Part shown: one piece after another, positions 20,228 through 32,058 of the stretch | Layout of the letters: every line of letters starts with the position of its first letter | Position numbering within the stretch: position 1 is the stretch's first letter | The notes under the pieces: generated by a model | What the model was told of the DNA's origin: nothing | Databases searched by the model: none | What the model saw: the letters and a program-made list of their open reading frames with translations, nothing else | Made by a program: the position numbers and the translations under genes | Origin: Sphaerolaimus hirsutus | Lineage: Eukaryota; Nematoda; Chromadorea; Monhysterida; Sphaerolaimidae | Direction: 5' to 3' | NCBI GenBank assembly: GCA_964036195.1 | Contig: OZ038454.1 | Location: forward strand, 7,254,001 to 7,318,000 | DNA length: 64,000 nucleotides

Positions 20228-22106
20228 TTAGTGATGGAAAAGCGCCAGAAAAAAGGGCGCCAGGCGCCAATGGCGCCATGGCGCCATTGAGAAAGTGGGC
20301 GCCACAGAAAAAAGGGCGCCAGGTGCCAAGGGCGCCATGGTGCCATTCAGAAAGTGGGCGCCAGGCGCCAGGGGCGCCACGGAAAGAGGGCGCCAAGCGC
20401 CAAGTGCGCCATGGCGCCATACGAAAAATAGGGCGCCAGGCGCCAAGGACGCCAGAGTAATTAAGTGCGTACCCTGTGTGTGCTAAAAATGTTTCTCTGG
20501 TGATGCAAATCCACACAGTCAATACTTTATTCACTTCTCCAGGATTAGTGATGGAAAAAGCGCCAGAACATTGGCGCCAAGCGCCAAAAGCGCCATGGCG
20601 CTTTTCCAAACCCCAGCGCCAAGCGCCAATGGCGCCAGAGCAAAATGGCGCCAAGCGCCAAAAGCGCCATGGCGCTTTTCTAGACCCCAGCGCCAAGCGC
20701 CAATGGCGCCAGATGATATTGGCGCCAAGCGCCAAAAAAGTCTTGCTTCTCATAAATGCACTGCTATTAATTTGTTTTTGGCACAAGATACAAGTCATTT
20801 GCAGTCACTTTTGTTATTTTTGTCTTGTGGGTGTTTGGGCTAAGTATAGCAAACCATCTGTAAAATGTGCTAAGATTTTTTGGATGATGCTGGATGATGT
20901 TTTGGATGAAATTTTGGATGATGATTATTACTTAACTGTACACTTTACACTTTACACTGCTTAAACAAAACTGCAAGGAACGAGCTCAGTATAGTGATTG
21001 AGCTAGAACCTATGTGAAGAGTGTTACCAGTCCCATGAAAAGTCACATAAAGCCTTACATAATTCAGATTAGGTAGATGGGACAGTTGTTGAATACCCAT
21101 GCAATCACAAGGACATCGTTTACATACTGATTAAGTATGTTGATACAGGAATACACTGACAGTAGCACATATACTTATCTAAATTATACTTAACAGGTCC
21201 TTCTGCATAAAATAATGATGAATTTTTGTACTTTTTGGCGCTTTTTTGGCGCTTTTTAAAACACTAGCGCCAAGCGCCAATGGCGCAACGGCGTCATAGC
21301 GCCAAGCGCCAAAAGCGCCATGGCACTTTCCCAAACCCCAGCGCCAAGCGCCAATGGCGCCACAGCAAAAAGGCGCCAAGCGCCAAAAGCGCCATGGCGC
21401 TTTTTGCTTTGGCGCTAGCGCCAGGCGCCAGCGCCATGGCGCTAGCGCCAGGCGCCAGCGCCATGGCGCTTTTCCATCACTATCCAAGATGTAATTGAGA
21501 ATAACGAGACGAGCAACCATTTTTTTGCATACCTAAATACCGTACTAAACATTCAACTATAACACAATGAAATTGTTATTTGATAAGAAAATGTACCTAT
21601 TCACTTGAAATTCATTTTTCCAATGACCGTTTTCTTGATCTGGATGAAAATGAAATTGCGACGACTTGAATCCATGCATTTACAAGTTTGCATGTATGGA
21701 CCAAATGTATAAATTCAACGGTCCATCATTCTCAGCTTCTTAGCCATCAGACGCGTCCGATGAACCGTTGAACGAAATATTTTCATCCACTCACATCCGC
21801 TTGTCCATTTTTGTTGTGAATTTCGATTATTCACGAACACGCTGTTTTGTTTTTTCATTCACGCAGCACTCACCTTGGAACCCTGCTGGCGCTATTTTGG
21901 CGCCATTTCAGGGCAGGGCGCCAGGCGCCAAGGGCGCCACGGAAAAAGGGCGCAAAGCGCCAAGGGCGCCATGGCGCCTTTCGAAAAGTGGGCGCCAGGC
22001 GCCAAGGGCGCCACAGAAAAAAGGCGCCAAGCGCCAATGGCGCCATGGCGCGGCGCCCTTTGGCGCCCTCAGATGGCGCCAGCGCCATGGCGCCATTCCA
22101 TCACTA
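20228..22106. mobile_element. A-family hAT-like element A3 (outer)
   Basis: Ends TTAGTGATGGAAAAGCGCC and GGCGCCATTCCATCACTA. Perfect 8-bp duplication CTCTCCAT (20220-20227, 22107-22114). GCGCC blocks at 20235-20456 and 21889-22100. Element A4 sits inside; without it A3 is about 930 bp. Confidence 0.85.
20546..21482. mobile_element. A-family hAT-like element A4, nested in A3
   Basis: Ends TAGTGATGGAAAAAGCGCC and GGCGCTTTTCCATCACTA. Flanks TCCAGGAT and TCCAAGAT, a 7/8 duplication. 937 bp, no transposase. Confidence 0.85.
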
Positions 22107-22114
22107 CTCTCCAT

Positions 22115-22240
22115 CATAAATTTTGAAAACTTTTAAGCTAAACGATGGAAATTGACAAAGACATGTATTTTATAGGACTGATTTGAAAGGGGATGCTAGA
22201 ATCTAAAAAACAACAACATCTATTTGACCTGGGTGTCATT
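22115..22240. other. Short spacer between element A3 and the PAN-domain exons
   Basis: AT-rich sequence with no supported feature. Confidence 0.3.
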
Positions 22241-22940
22241 CCTGGCCCTCTATAAACTGCGTACTGTGAACATTGAGGTGCTGGACATGCTGCATAAAAA
22301 AATTTAAAGTTGACATTATTGATGATGCATCTTGTATGACAGAAAATGAGTACCCTTGAATGTTGGTTTTCCATTGCAGTGAATTATTTTCTCCCCTTCT
22401 GTTATGTTGAGTTTTTCTGTTTTCACTGACCCATGCAATGTGCACATTTTTGCATTCTCGTCGAAACTGTATGATAAACAAAATTCACTGTTGTAGCATT
22501 TTCTTTCACAGTCAAACTGGTTGCTGGCAGGTATGTCAGAATGGATAATCTCTCCAAATGCAGTTTTTTCTGGGTGGCACACTACATTCCATTTGGCAGG
22601 CCCTGTGTGAGCGTTGCAGCTAATTAAAGAATACAATGCATTAAGTATAAGATAACCAGACACCTTGTTTTTCTCTGATCATGCATGAATATGGAAAACA
22701 TTTTCCCAAGCAGCAAAAATACTCACTATATTGCACAACTATTGGCAAAGCTGCCACACCAGAGTCAGGCACTATCGCAGCAGCACTTATAACCCCATAT
22801 GGATTTCCTGCAGAAAAAGCAGTAGCATCCACCCAATCAGCTGTGCTTGGATTTGTCCAGTTACTTTTGGCACTTTGCCATTTCAACGTTGAATTTGCGC
22901 TGTCAAAAATCAGACCAACTCTGTGTGCTGTGGCTGAGTA
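22241..22940 (-). CDS. PAN/apple-domain extracellular protein, several exons (fragment)
   Basis: Three minus-strand exons can be read. 22940-22727 (acceptor TTCACAG, donor GTGAGT) encodes a Trp-rich extracellular segment (WQSAKSNWTNPSTADWVDA). 22619 to about 22354 (acceptor TTAATTAG) encodes a PAN/apple-like module with CHPEKTAFG, CERKCYNSEFC and MCTLHG, fitting the C...C-x3-C...C...C-x-L pattern. 22289 to about 22241 (acceptor TTATGCAG) begins CPAPQCSQYAVY. PAN modules bind proteins or carbohydrates in secreted and receptor proteins. The phases of the first two exons do not fit directly, so an exon may be missing or a boundary is off. The gene runs into transposon A3 on its 3' side. The first segment's fold was not recognised. 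Confidence 0.55.
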
Positions 22941-23266
22941 CTGTGAATGAAAAACTTTTTTTCTGATTGAGTTTTGATTCAAGATAGCTGAACTATTGCA
23001 TCTAAATTGCTACTGATTGGTAATTACACAATTCTGGGCATGTGCCGCTTGGCATGTAACCCGTTCAGCATGTAAATAATGGATCACGAGTTTCCTAAGT
23101 TTTGACAAGATAGCTGAAAATTATTCTGGGGGCTCGCTGGGGCAAAATATATATATATACATATATATTTATATTTATGATGATATATGGCAAAATAACC
23201 AAAATGGAGCAAAATTTTGTGATTTGGGGTGAAGTTTGGGGAAAAATCACTCACAGTTTGCTCCAC
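22941..23266. other. Intergenic DNA with TATATA tract
   Basis: ATATATATATACATATATAT near 23149-23170. No gene. Confidence 0.3.
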
Positions 23267-23438
23267 TTACGGTGAATGCTCCAATCAGGCGACTGTCGGT
23301 TTATTGTTTTCGGCACATTTTTGGGGGTTGCATTATTGGAGGGGTCGCTTTATACTCTCACAACGTGCCAAAGGGGGTTGTACTATTGGGGAGGTTGTTT
23401 TATTGGAGGGGGGTCATCCTAATAGAGCATTTACGGTA
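23267..23438. mobile_element. Family G element G3
   Basis: Ends TTACGGTGAATGCTCCAATC and AATAGAGCATTTACGGTA. The interior carries GTTGTACTATTGGGGAGG motifs. Confidence 0.6.
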
Positions 23439-23785
23439 TATGTATATAAGTGGGCAGGGAATAGTAGCCTCGGGAGATATAGTTAGCTGAGCAGCACCCA
23501 TGACACCCCTGCAACGTGTCTACTTTCCAAGCGGTTTACATGCCAAGTGAGCATACGCCGCACAATTCCACCCCCTTTTTTTTCATTTTATAAACAAGTT
23601 TTACAATCAAATCATGTAAATCTCACATCCATTAGATAGTTGAACAACATAGCCATAATTTCATGTTCCACAGGTGCTGCAAGTTGCACATTGGCAGCCA
23701 AGATACCATTTTGACTGAGCAAATCCTGCCCCAAGCCAGCACTGGTCAAGTCAGGGAATGTCTCACTTGTTCCTGTCAAAATGGA
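23439..23785. other. Intergenic DNA, no gene seen
   Basis: No supported feature between G3 and B3. Confidence 0.3.
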
Positions 23786-23790
23786 CCAGG

Positions 23791-23987
23791 GGGCAGTCCC
23801 AAGCCCTGTAAAGTGTAAAGTAAAATATCAAATTCAAAGTCAAATGCACAGTAAAGTGTCACTGTCAATCAAAACAAAAAAAGAAAAGATTTTATTACTG
23901 AACTTTGCATGCCAATTGACAGTTCACTTTGCATTTGACTTTACATTTGACACTTTACTTTACACTTTACAGGGCTTGGGACTGCCA
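23791..23987. mobile_element. Family B element B3 (197 bp)
   Basis: Inverted ends GGGCAGTCCCAAGCCCTGTA and TACAGGGCTTGGGACTGCCA. Flanks CCAGG (23786-23790) and CCAGC (23988-23992). Confidence 0.75.
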
Positions 23988-23992
23988 CCAGC

Positions 23993-24422
23993 ACCACCCA
24001 GCATATTGCAATACTGGGGCGCCTTTTGGCGATTTGCAATGTTTTTGACCATCTGCTGAGTGATAAATTTCGATTAAAACTGAAAGTGATAAGAAGGTCA
24101 AAGAAATCGCATAGAATAAACAATTATGTGAGTTACATGGTAAATAAAAGATAGTAATGATAAATTATTCAGATAACGTAAAATGCACCTACTTCAACGA
24201 AATTGGTCGAGTAAACTCAAACTGCAAATTAAACATCACCAAGGGCAGAAGTTGAAAGCGACACCATGAAAATGAGCTTTATTGCTGCTGTTGCCAGTAC
24301 CACCCAATGGAAATTGTGATAAGCCATGTTTGCCATCCTGGGGCCAAATTGAATGTTAAAAGCTAAGTAAGGATGCCAATTTAAGAATGATTTTTTAACG
24401 TGTAACGTAACGTTTAATGTTA
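23993..24422. other. Intergenic DNA, no gene seen
   Basis: AT-rich, no supported frame. Confidence 0.3.
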
Positions 24423-24430
24423 CTCTTAAC

Positions 24431-25362
24431 TAGTGATGTGAAAAGCGCCAGGGTTTGTGCGCCAAGCGCCAATGCGCTTTTCGAGCTGCGGCGCCAGGCG
24501 CCAATGGCGCCACAGGACTCTAGCGCCAAGCGCCAAGAGCGCCATGGCGCTTTTCTGGATTGAAGCGCCAAGCGCCAATGGCGTCAGTGGATTATGGCGC
24601 CAAGCGCCATAAACGCCAGCGCCAAAAAATGTGTACAATCTTGCTACGTTGTGAAATGTACCTAAAACGGTAAAATCTACCAACTGCACACTTTGTATGG
24701 TAATTTAGCATCATGCATCTGACTGATTGATCAAAGTTTTTCACACAAAAAACGTGCCATATTTCCTAGAATTGAAATCTCCACCCCTTGAAACCATCCA
24801 ATATGTAAGTGACCCCCGCCCAGCAAAATACCTCCTAGAAATGCTGTACACATCATATACACATGTTACATGATTTTATTATTCGCTTGCATTAAGCATG
24901 AACTTCCATGATAACACTAATGAAATAATAAAAATATAATACCAATAAAATTGAACCGCAGAATAATAGTCCCCTAGAATTTACGCCCTCAAATTTGGCT
25001 GGTGAAAAAATCAACAGGGGCATTTCAGGATATACGGTATTTACAATTTTTAAATCATTTTTCGTAAATCGTCAAAACTGACAATGGTTTGATTTGACAG
25101 TCATTTTTGATGGATGTCTTGAAGAAATTGATATTGCTTCTGTGGCGCTTTTTTGGCGCTTTTAAAGTTGCTAGCGCCAAGCGCCAATCGCGCCACAACA
25201 CTATAGCGCCAAGCGCCAAAAGCGCCATGGCGCTTTTCTAGATCACGGCGCCAAGCGCCAATGGCGCCACGGCAAAAAGGCTCCAAGCGCCAAAAGCGCC
25301 ATGGCGCTTTTTGCGTTGGCGCTAGCGCCAAGCGCCAGCGCCATGGCGCTTTTACATCACTA
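24431..25362. mobile_element. A-family hAT-like element A5 (932 bp)
   Basis: Ends TAGTGATGTGAAAAGCGCC and GGCGCTTTTACATCACTA. Flanks CTCTTAAC and CTCTTAAG (7/8). GCGCC blocks at both ends; centre with CCCCTAGAATTTACGCCCTC, family H-like. Confidence 0.85.
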
Positions 25363-25367
25363 CTCTT

Positions 25368-25714
25368 AAGCCGGAATTAGAGCTCAGCGTCGATTCGACG
25401 TGAAATGACGACGTGAAATGACGTCGTGAAATTAATTACATTGCAAGCAGCAGTCTGACGTGAAATGTCAAGTTGTTCCCTGACACTGTGACGTGAAATG
25501 ATGATGACGTGAAATGATAAAAATTGAATTTTTCAATTCACTCTAGTTGTGGCTGATAACACTCAGTATTGGACACGATTAAGGTATTGATTCATACATT
25601 ATTCTTAGAAAATTGTAGACCCGTAGCATGATCCACACTCGTGTAATTAATTTCACGACGTCATTTCACGTCATCATTTCACGTCGAATCGACGCTGAGC
25701 TCTAATTCCCGCTT
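25368..25714. mobile_element. Family E foldback E2
   Basis: Arms AGCCGGAATTAGAGCTCAGC and GCTGAGCTCTAATTCCCGCT. Internally shortened relative to E1. It abuts the right target duplication of A5. Confidence 0.75.
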
Positions 25715-26402
25715 AAACACTATACTCTTAAATTTTTATGATTGTCTCTTGCAGTGCAGAGCCAGTACCTTTAACAGCTTCTCACTTCTTAGATGATGTT
25801 TTACTTATCCACTTGTGGAATTGACACCAGATGCTGGATTTTGAGACTGTAATAGCGCAAAAAGCGGCATGACCATTGACAAATCAATTGAAGAATGGTG
25901 GCATTGCGCGTGCACACTGCACACACCTGTTTACTGCCAGAATTGGTAAACTCATAAATCGGCTTTGAACGCACTTGAGTTTACTGAAATTAGTTATTCA
26001 TAATCCCAATTGACTGCAGTTGACAGATACCTCATTCTGGTAAACCCAAATGCGTTCAAAGTCTATTTATGAGTTTACCATAATCTGGCGGTAAACTAGT
26101 GCGCCATTGTAACTGTCACTGGAATATTTTTCATCTGAACTGGAACATGCTACACACTGCTGCTATTGATAGAAATTTTTGGTGCTCAAACAATGGTGCT
26201 ATGGGAACAACGTGAAATGCATACTTCCCTTTTTGGCTACCTAAAAAGATGTTATTAAAATGACGAGAGCCGAAATGGATACGGTAACTGTTGTTCCCCA
26301 GCAACAAAGCAATTAATTTTCTATTTGGATGAAACTGTGTATCGTTTTAGGTCTAGCGGTAACCACAGGCCGTGCAAGTGTGAAATTTGTGCTTGTTTGT
26401 GA
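25715..26402. other. Intergenic DNA with a family C fragment and a spaced inverted repeat
   Basis: 25750-25835 has GCCAGTACC ... TCCACTTGTGGAATTGACACC, a decayed family C relative. 25930-26100 has CTGCCAGAATTGGTAAACTC and GAGTTTACCATAATCTGGCG, another inverted pair. No gene. Confidence 0.4.
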
Positions 26403-26560
26403 CCAGGGCTGGTTTTAGTAACATTCTCATTGCCAAAATTGTAATAAAATTGTATAAAAATTTTATTTATTAAAAAAAATTCATGTTTCATTTCATTTTT
26501 TTTATTTTATCGATATGCATTTATACTCAAGTAAATACATTTGTTTCATCGGACAAAAGT
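26403..26560. mobile_element. Left-end fragment of an M-type hAT element
   Basis: CAGGGCTGGTTTTAGTAACA followed by AAATTGTATAAAAATTTTAT matches the left end of M. No right end found. Confidence 0.5.
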
Positions 26561-26666
26561 ATCTGTAAAATACCAACCAATACATTATGTTTTTTGAAAA
26601 TAGCTGAACACAGGAACGTACTTCAGAGACACTGATTTGTTGACATAAAAAGTGATCACACTTTTA

Positions 26667-26767
26667 CCGTATTTCTTCTAATATAATGGCATACCTCCAA
26701 TAAAACGGCAGGTTTTGGCACGTTTTCGCACCCACGAAAACAATAGAACGGCACCATCCAATTGAAC
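26667..26767. repeat. Second CCAATAGAACGGCACC repeat
   Basis: ACCGTATTTCTTCTAATATAATGG, TAAAACGGCAGGTTTTGGCA and AATAGAACGGCACC, parallel to 4785-4915. Confidence 0.5.
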
Positions 26768-28203
26768 ATAAACATAAGTACTTTTATGTTAATTTTTCTG
26801 TTAATGTTCCAAAGCTCTCAGCATTTCTTTCAGAACTTCTGTTGCCGAGATTGCGAAATAAGCTCGATTTTAATTTTTTTTATAACTCCGCCTACAAGAA
26901 AACGAATGGATACTTTATGCGTGCAAATGAGAATCATGCCGTATGAGGACTTGGCAGTTCTGCCATCATTTCGAAATCCGCTATAAATATGAATAAAATA
27001 GGCTAACACTAGCTATATAACCATGTATATAAACGGAAATAGCGATTATGAAGGTGTGGATTGGCAAAGTGGAGCACATTTTAGCCATTTCCAGCTAACT
27101 TTGAGCTTTGATGCTCATTCGTATAATACGCAAGTGTTAACTGGGCAGAGGGCCAAGTGCTCATACATGGCCCGATCCGTGCAAATTGACCGTCTTTTTA
27201 TTTTGGGAATATTACAATTCAAATCCCGCCTTTTATGGAACGAAAAATGAAGTTGTCTAAGAAAACGTTTATTTTTGTACGCAAATTTAATTGGCTATGG
27301 TTAAAAATTCCTAAAAAGGTCAGATATGAACAACCTTTTTTAGCTTCCTCTGGATTGATCTTGCGATTTTTTTACGCTGGCGGGTCCTGATGCTTTTTTT
27401 ACGATTGCTGACTGCAGATTTTCCGGTCTGATTGGTTTCGATCTCCACTGCGACGCAATTTTAACCACCGATTTTATGTGCTTAGACGGATGCACATTCA
27501 TGCTGGTCAGTTTTGATGTTTTCTTTGATTAGTTGGTGAGTGAAGTTGTCAAAAAGTTCCTTCAGCTGGGATTTGGGTGGGTTTCAAAGTTCAAAGGGTT
27601 TCGAAAAATTCCAGTGTGCAGCATTAGCAACTTTATATTTCCAAAATTTCATCTCCCAGGGCTAGATAAATACTCAGCTGAGCAGGCTTTCGGTAGACAA
27701 AATGCTGGAGCTTTACAGTGCGCGCAGAAATTCCTGTGCGTATTGGCACCGAGCCATGTGCCACTGAATTTCTGCGCGCACTGTAGTGGGCATTTACACG
27801 AAAGTGGGCGGAGCTTGCGCCAACCGCCGCATGCAAAGCAAAATATCTGCGCGCACTGTAAGGGCTAATCCAACCCTAGTTTGAGACTCCGCCTCTCTAT
27901 TCTACTTTGCTCATTTTGCAGATGGGCGTAGTGATTGGCCTGGAGCCTTGGCACGCTGCCAGTCTTAGCTGCGTGCTAGCGAGCAAACGTTGGTTTGTGC
28001 CTATGGTCGATGATGGATTCCGACAACAGCTTTTGTTAGTGGTTTTGAAATAGTGTTTACTTGGTTCACAACTAGAATTAAATAGTCGTTTAGGTGCCTT
28101 GGGAATTTTTCGTCTGGGTATCGATTTAACGATTTAGAAAAATTGTACGTATCGTGGTCGCGTTGGATCGTTTTCATGGGTGAAACAATATTATAAAAAT
28201 AAT
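26768..28203. other. Gene-poor stretch with a hairpin
   Basis: ACAGTGCGCGCAGAAATTC (27714-27732) pairs with GAATTTCTGCGCGCACTGT (27767-27785), and a further ATCTGCGCGCACTGTAAGGG lies at about 27845. Open frames here lack recognisable domains. Confidence 0.35.
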
Positions 28204-28439
28204 GGGGCCGCGCACACTGAAACCGAATATTTCGGCATACGCACTTTTCATCTGCCGAATCTGAATTGAAAAATTGCCGTTCAGACGGTTTTAGTTCAGC
28301 ATTTTAGGCATTTCATATTGAATTTTGAAAACGTCTGGACGATTTTGGTTCAGCAAGTTTTTTTCTATTAAGCATTTAATTTGGCATTTGTCAAAAACGT
28401 GCGTATGCCGAAATATTCGGTTTCAGTGTGCGCGGCCCC
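28204..28439. mobile_element. Family F MITE F2 (236 bp)
   Basis: Same termini and length as F1, with only a few base differences visible. Confidence 0.85.
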
Positions 28440-28465
28440 ATCGGAGCAACGACGGAAGAGTATGT

Positions 28466-28680
28466 ATACTCGGTGAACATCGCACTTTGTATGGAAACCT
28501 ACCATAAATAATACGAAATAATGAACAATGAGCCAAAAATTATACGTTTTTTTATCATAATATTTGGTGTGTGTTCTTGCGATGCGATGGAATAATTAGG
28601 TAGTTCCGAATTTTTTCACACGATTTTATCCAAAAAATTATGGCATAATTCTGCGCACACTTTGCGGTCTGCCGAGTGCA
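28466..28680. mobile_element. Family K MITE K2
   Basis: TATACTCGGTGAACATCGCAC at the left and TTTGCGGTCTGCCGAGTGCA at the right; the interior AGGTTTCC/GGAAACC and AATAATGAAC resemble K1. Confidence 0.5.
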
Positions 28681-29062
28681 TTTAAAAATGAGAGTTGGAT
28701 ATGTAATGATGATATATAACCGTTTGATCCGTCCGCATAAGTGTTTTAATCTGTTCACACTTGGCAGGCGCTGGGTAACGTTTGCCGCATCATGATGTCT
28801 TGGCGCTATGCCAACCTGCCCTGCCTTACTCATTCCTCTCTGCCACGTTGTGGCTCCCGGAACCTATGCCGCAAAGGTGTGTTCGTTTTACCGCTACATT
28901 TGGTCTTGTTAAGTGCCACGATCAGTTGTGAGTCGTGAGTTCTGCAAATGTAAAGCGAACTTTGATTTTTTGCTATGATGCTCGGTTTCATGTAGGGGAG
29001 TCGCATTTTTGGATTTTGATAAAGCAATTTTTCTGAAATTGCCTAGAGATAACACCGAATGC
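28681..29062. other. Intergenic DNA, no gene seen
   Basis: No supported feature. Confidence 0.3.
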
Positions 29063-29155
29063 TAGGGTGGCAGAATTTACCGTACCGTTTACCGCACTTT
29101 TAGAAATTTACCGTACCGTACGGTTTACCGCAAGCCCGTACCGTCTGCCACCCTA
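29063..29155. mobile_element. Tiny hAT-like MITE N (93 bp)
   Basis: Ends TAGGGTGGCAGA and TCTGCCACCCTA. Interior ACCGTACCGT. Flanked by CGAATGC on both sides (29056-29062, 29156-29162). Confidence 0.75.
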
Positions 29156-30538
29156 CGAATGCCGCACCGCACACTTGATTTTGTAATTCAGCGTGCAAAA
29201 ACGTTTGTACGCTGAACTAAAATTTTTTAAGAATGCAACGTTTTTGAAGCGTAAAAATTTCGGAATTTGAAAATATTTCGCGCAATTTGCATGCGAGCGG
29301 AATTTGTTACGCTTTCAAAACGTTTGTGTTCTTTATATTTAAATTTCAGCGTGCAAAAACGTTCGATCGCTCAACGTTAAATTTCCGTGAGCGGCGAGAC
29401 GTTGGTGACGCGACGGTAGATATGTTCTACAGTTTTTCGCAAGAATTAATGAGATGAAAACTGACATTGAAAAATACAGATGGCCGATGGCGTGCATCGC
29501 GTTTTGGTGCTGGGCCAGTCGTTACAGTGAATATCTGCACTCGCACTGGTTGGTTTCTTTGTGAACTGGTTGGATTCCTTGTGAAGTTTTGGCAACTTTC
29601 CTTGTGACGTTTTGGTCATTGAGTTTGTTGGAATTAGTGACCCCTTTTTACTGACACTTCGCCAGTGCCCCGTTGTTTCAGGTCTCTAAGTTACTGGTGA
29701 GAGTTTATTGGCTCGTTTTTGGGAGTAATTTATCGCGTGGTTTTCGTTGTATTGTTTTAGTATGATATGAAATAGTATTGCTAAAAGTTTCCAGCGCTCT
29801 AATATAATTTCTTTTCTATATTTTTCAATTCACCGCTGATTTGAAAATGTTCCGAACTTCTTTATAGGTCGTGGTGTGGGTGCTGTTTGGGTTCAGTGCT
29901 GCGTCTTGGCACTGTGCCAGCTCGTGCTGCAGTCGGGTTCGGTGCTGCGTCTTGGCACTGTGCCAGCTCATGCTGCAGTCGACTGCGTTATCGGCTGCTA
30001 TGATTTTAGCTCGGAGCTACCGTCCTATATCACATGTTAGTCATTTTTATTGAGCGTTGGTTGCTTGTTCGGAAGTGTGTCATCACGTTACATTTGTTCT
30101 GCCGCTTTTCTACTGTTCTACCTGGATTTTATAATCACGAGCTAGAGTGCATTTTCGAATCTATCGCCAGTTTGACCCCAAGTTTTGTTGGGGAGGGGGG
30201 GTTACTACTCCCCAAACGCTTCAGCTATCTATCGATATCCCCCAGACCGCTCAGCTATCTATCCATCCCGAGGCAAATTGTTTGGCTTCTATCCCCCGAC
30301 CCCCCCCCTAAAGAAAAATCGCCAACTATCTATCTATTTTTGGGAAATTTTTTCCCTATTTTTCGCTAGAAATTGGTTATTTTCAGAGCGATTTTCATGC
30401 TCCTGGTGATTTTCACCTACAAATCCACTAGTAGGTGCCTTGAGCCATTTTTCACCTATATAAAGCGATTTTTGACCTATATTTAACGACTTTTGTGTTC
30501 AGCCCCCCCCTTAAAATTTTTACCTGTACAGTGACCGA
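29156..30538. other. Intergenic DNA with a 46-bp tandem repeat
   Basis: Two units, GTTC(A/G)GTGCTGCGTCTTGG..., at 29891-29936 and 29937-29982, with a further degenerate pair near 31320-31415. 29180-29360 has CAGCGTGCAAAAACGTT in two copies. 30184-30320 has C-rich CTATCTATC repeat sequence. No gene called. Confidence 0.4.
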
Positions 30539-30602
30539 AAGGGGCCATGGCGCTGGAGCCATTGTATGCGCCACGCCATGGCGCCGTTGGCGCTAGCGCC
30601 AG
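30539..30602. mobile_element. Degenerate A-family fragment
   Basis: GGGGCCATGGCGCTGGAGCC and GGCGCCGTTGGCGCTAGCGC only; no termini. Confidence 0.4.
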
Positions 30603-30808
30603 AAACAACAGTATGTATGTAAATATAGGTAAATACATATACAGCGACGTTACGTTATTCGGTGCATTTTCAAAGATTGCTGAAAATACCACTTGATTAA
30701 AGCGAAAATGTCGCAAAATTTTCGCACAAACCATAAAAAATGTGTACAAAAAGTTGGTTTTTGGGATTTTCACGTCTCATTTCGGGAAGGGGGGCTGCAG
30801 CCCCCTGG

Positions 30809-30979
30809 ATACGGCCCTGCCTGTAAAAAGCCCTGTAAAATGTCAAATGTCATGTAAAGTGTCAAAAGTCATCAAAAATGCCCTGCAATATAGCAACCGA
30901 GTTGCCATTTTGCAGGGCATTTTCCATCACTTTTGACACTTTGCATGACATTTGACATTTTACAGGGTTTGGGAGTACC
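30809..30979. mobile_element. Family B element B5
   Basis: Inverted arms CCCTGTAAAATGTCAAATGT and ACATTTGACATTTTACAGGG, right end TTTGGGAGTACC. Flanks CCTGG and CTTGG. Confidence 0.55.
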
Positions 30980-30984
30980 CTTGG

Positions 30985-31974
30985 GAGCGTTGAGGGTGAG
31001 CTTCCGTCCTTCTGAGCGTATCTGAGTTATGCGTATCAGAATGTGTTGTTTTTGATCTCCTGTAATATACTGTAGTTGACGGACGGCTCATCGTTCCGGT
31101 AATTCAAAGCTGATAAATGTAGTTGGTTGTCGGACAGCTCATTCCGGTAAATTCGTGCTGTTTAAAGCTGATAAATGGTTCACTAAATTGTTAGTTCTTT
31201 GCAGTAAACTAGTATACGCAGCGGCATTCTTTCCATATGATGTTATTTGACCAGATTCACACAAAATCGTGACCCAACTTTTGCAAATGCTCTGCAGATG
31301 CGACATCGGTTAGTGTTCAGCGCTACGTCTTGGCGCTGTGCTTCCTGCCGTCTCAGTCGATTGTACTCATTGCGGTTCGGTGCTGCATCTTGGCACTGTG
31401 CCAGCTGACGACGCACCTGCAGTGGGTATTATGAATACTTTTTGCATTTAGTATGTTGTAGTGTGATAAATATGACGCCGTCGTATATTCATATTGTGTT
31501 AGATTCTTTGATCTCTGAATTTGTTTCGCAATTGCCTAGAGCGAAGTAATTTTTAGTAATAGCTTGAGTGTGACAGCAATTCATATCTTTGCAAATCAAA
31601 AATATCTGTAAATTGTATGAATATCATATAGCCTGGTGATGGCACACAATGTGCTCTGTATTCACATGTTATTTGTGGATTTGTTCAGATTCCAATTTTG
31701 TGATTATAGAATTTGATCGGATTCCAATTTTTTTTCACATGGTTGACTGTACTGGTTGTTGAGAACATTCAAAAAATTAAAACCTTGAATTCACTATCTT
31801 TTTGCATTTTTAAATGTAGTATAGCAGGCTAACCTCATGAAAATGGCATAGGTATATACTATCTGAACTGTATTTTTTCAAAGAAAATTTTTTCCCATGC
31901 AACATTATAGTGAATCCCAAATTAGGACTTTTTTGTTGGCTTACTTTATAAATGCACCTAAATTGTCTTTTGTA
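30985..31974. other. Intergenic DNA, no gene seen
   Basis: A loose repeat of GACGGCTCAT...TTCCGGTAA...AAAGCTGATAAATG spans 31080-31175. Otherwise no feature. Confidence 0.3.
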
Positions 31975-32058
31975 CTGGTGCACAAGTAACAAAAGTGGTA
32001 GAAGGGCGCCATGGTGTGGTGTACTTTGGCGCTCTCAAATGGCGCCATTCCATCACTA
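31975..32058. mobile_element. Truncated A-family fragment (twin of 12186-12265)
   Basis: CACAAGTAACAAAAGTGGTA, GGCGCCATGG, GGCGCCATTCCATCACTA, then the flank ATCATGTG. Confidence 0.55.

Noticed and set aside
27023-27868. Possible host genes from two open frames near 27.0 and 27.5 kb
   Set aside because: No recognisable domain, no convincing splice sites, and a hairpin repeat overlaps the second.
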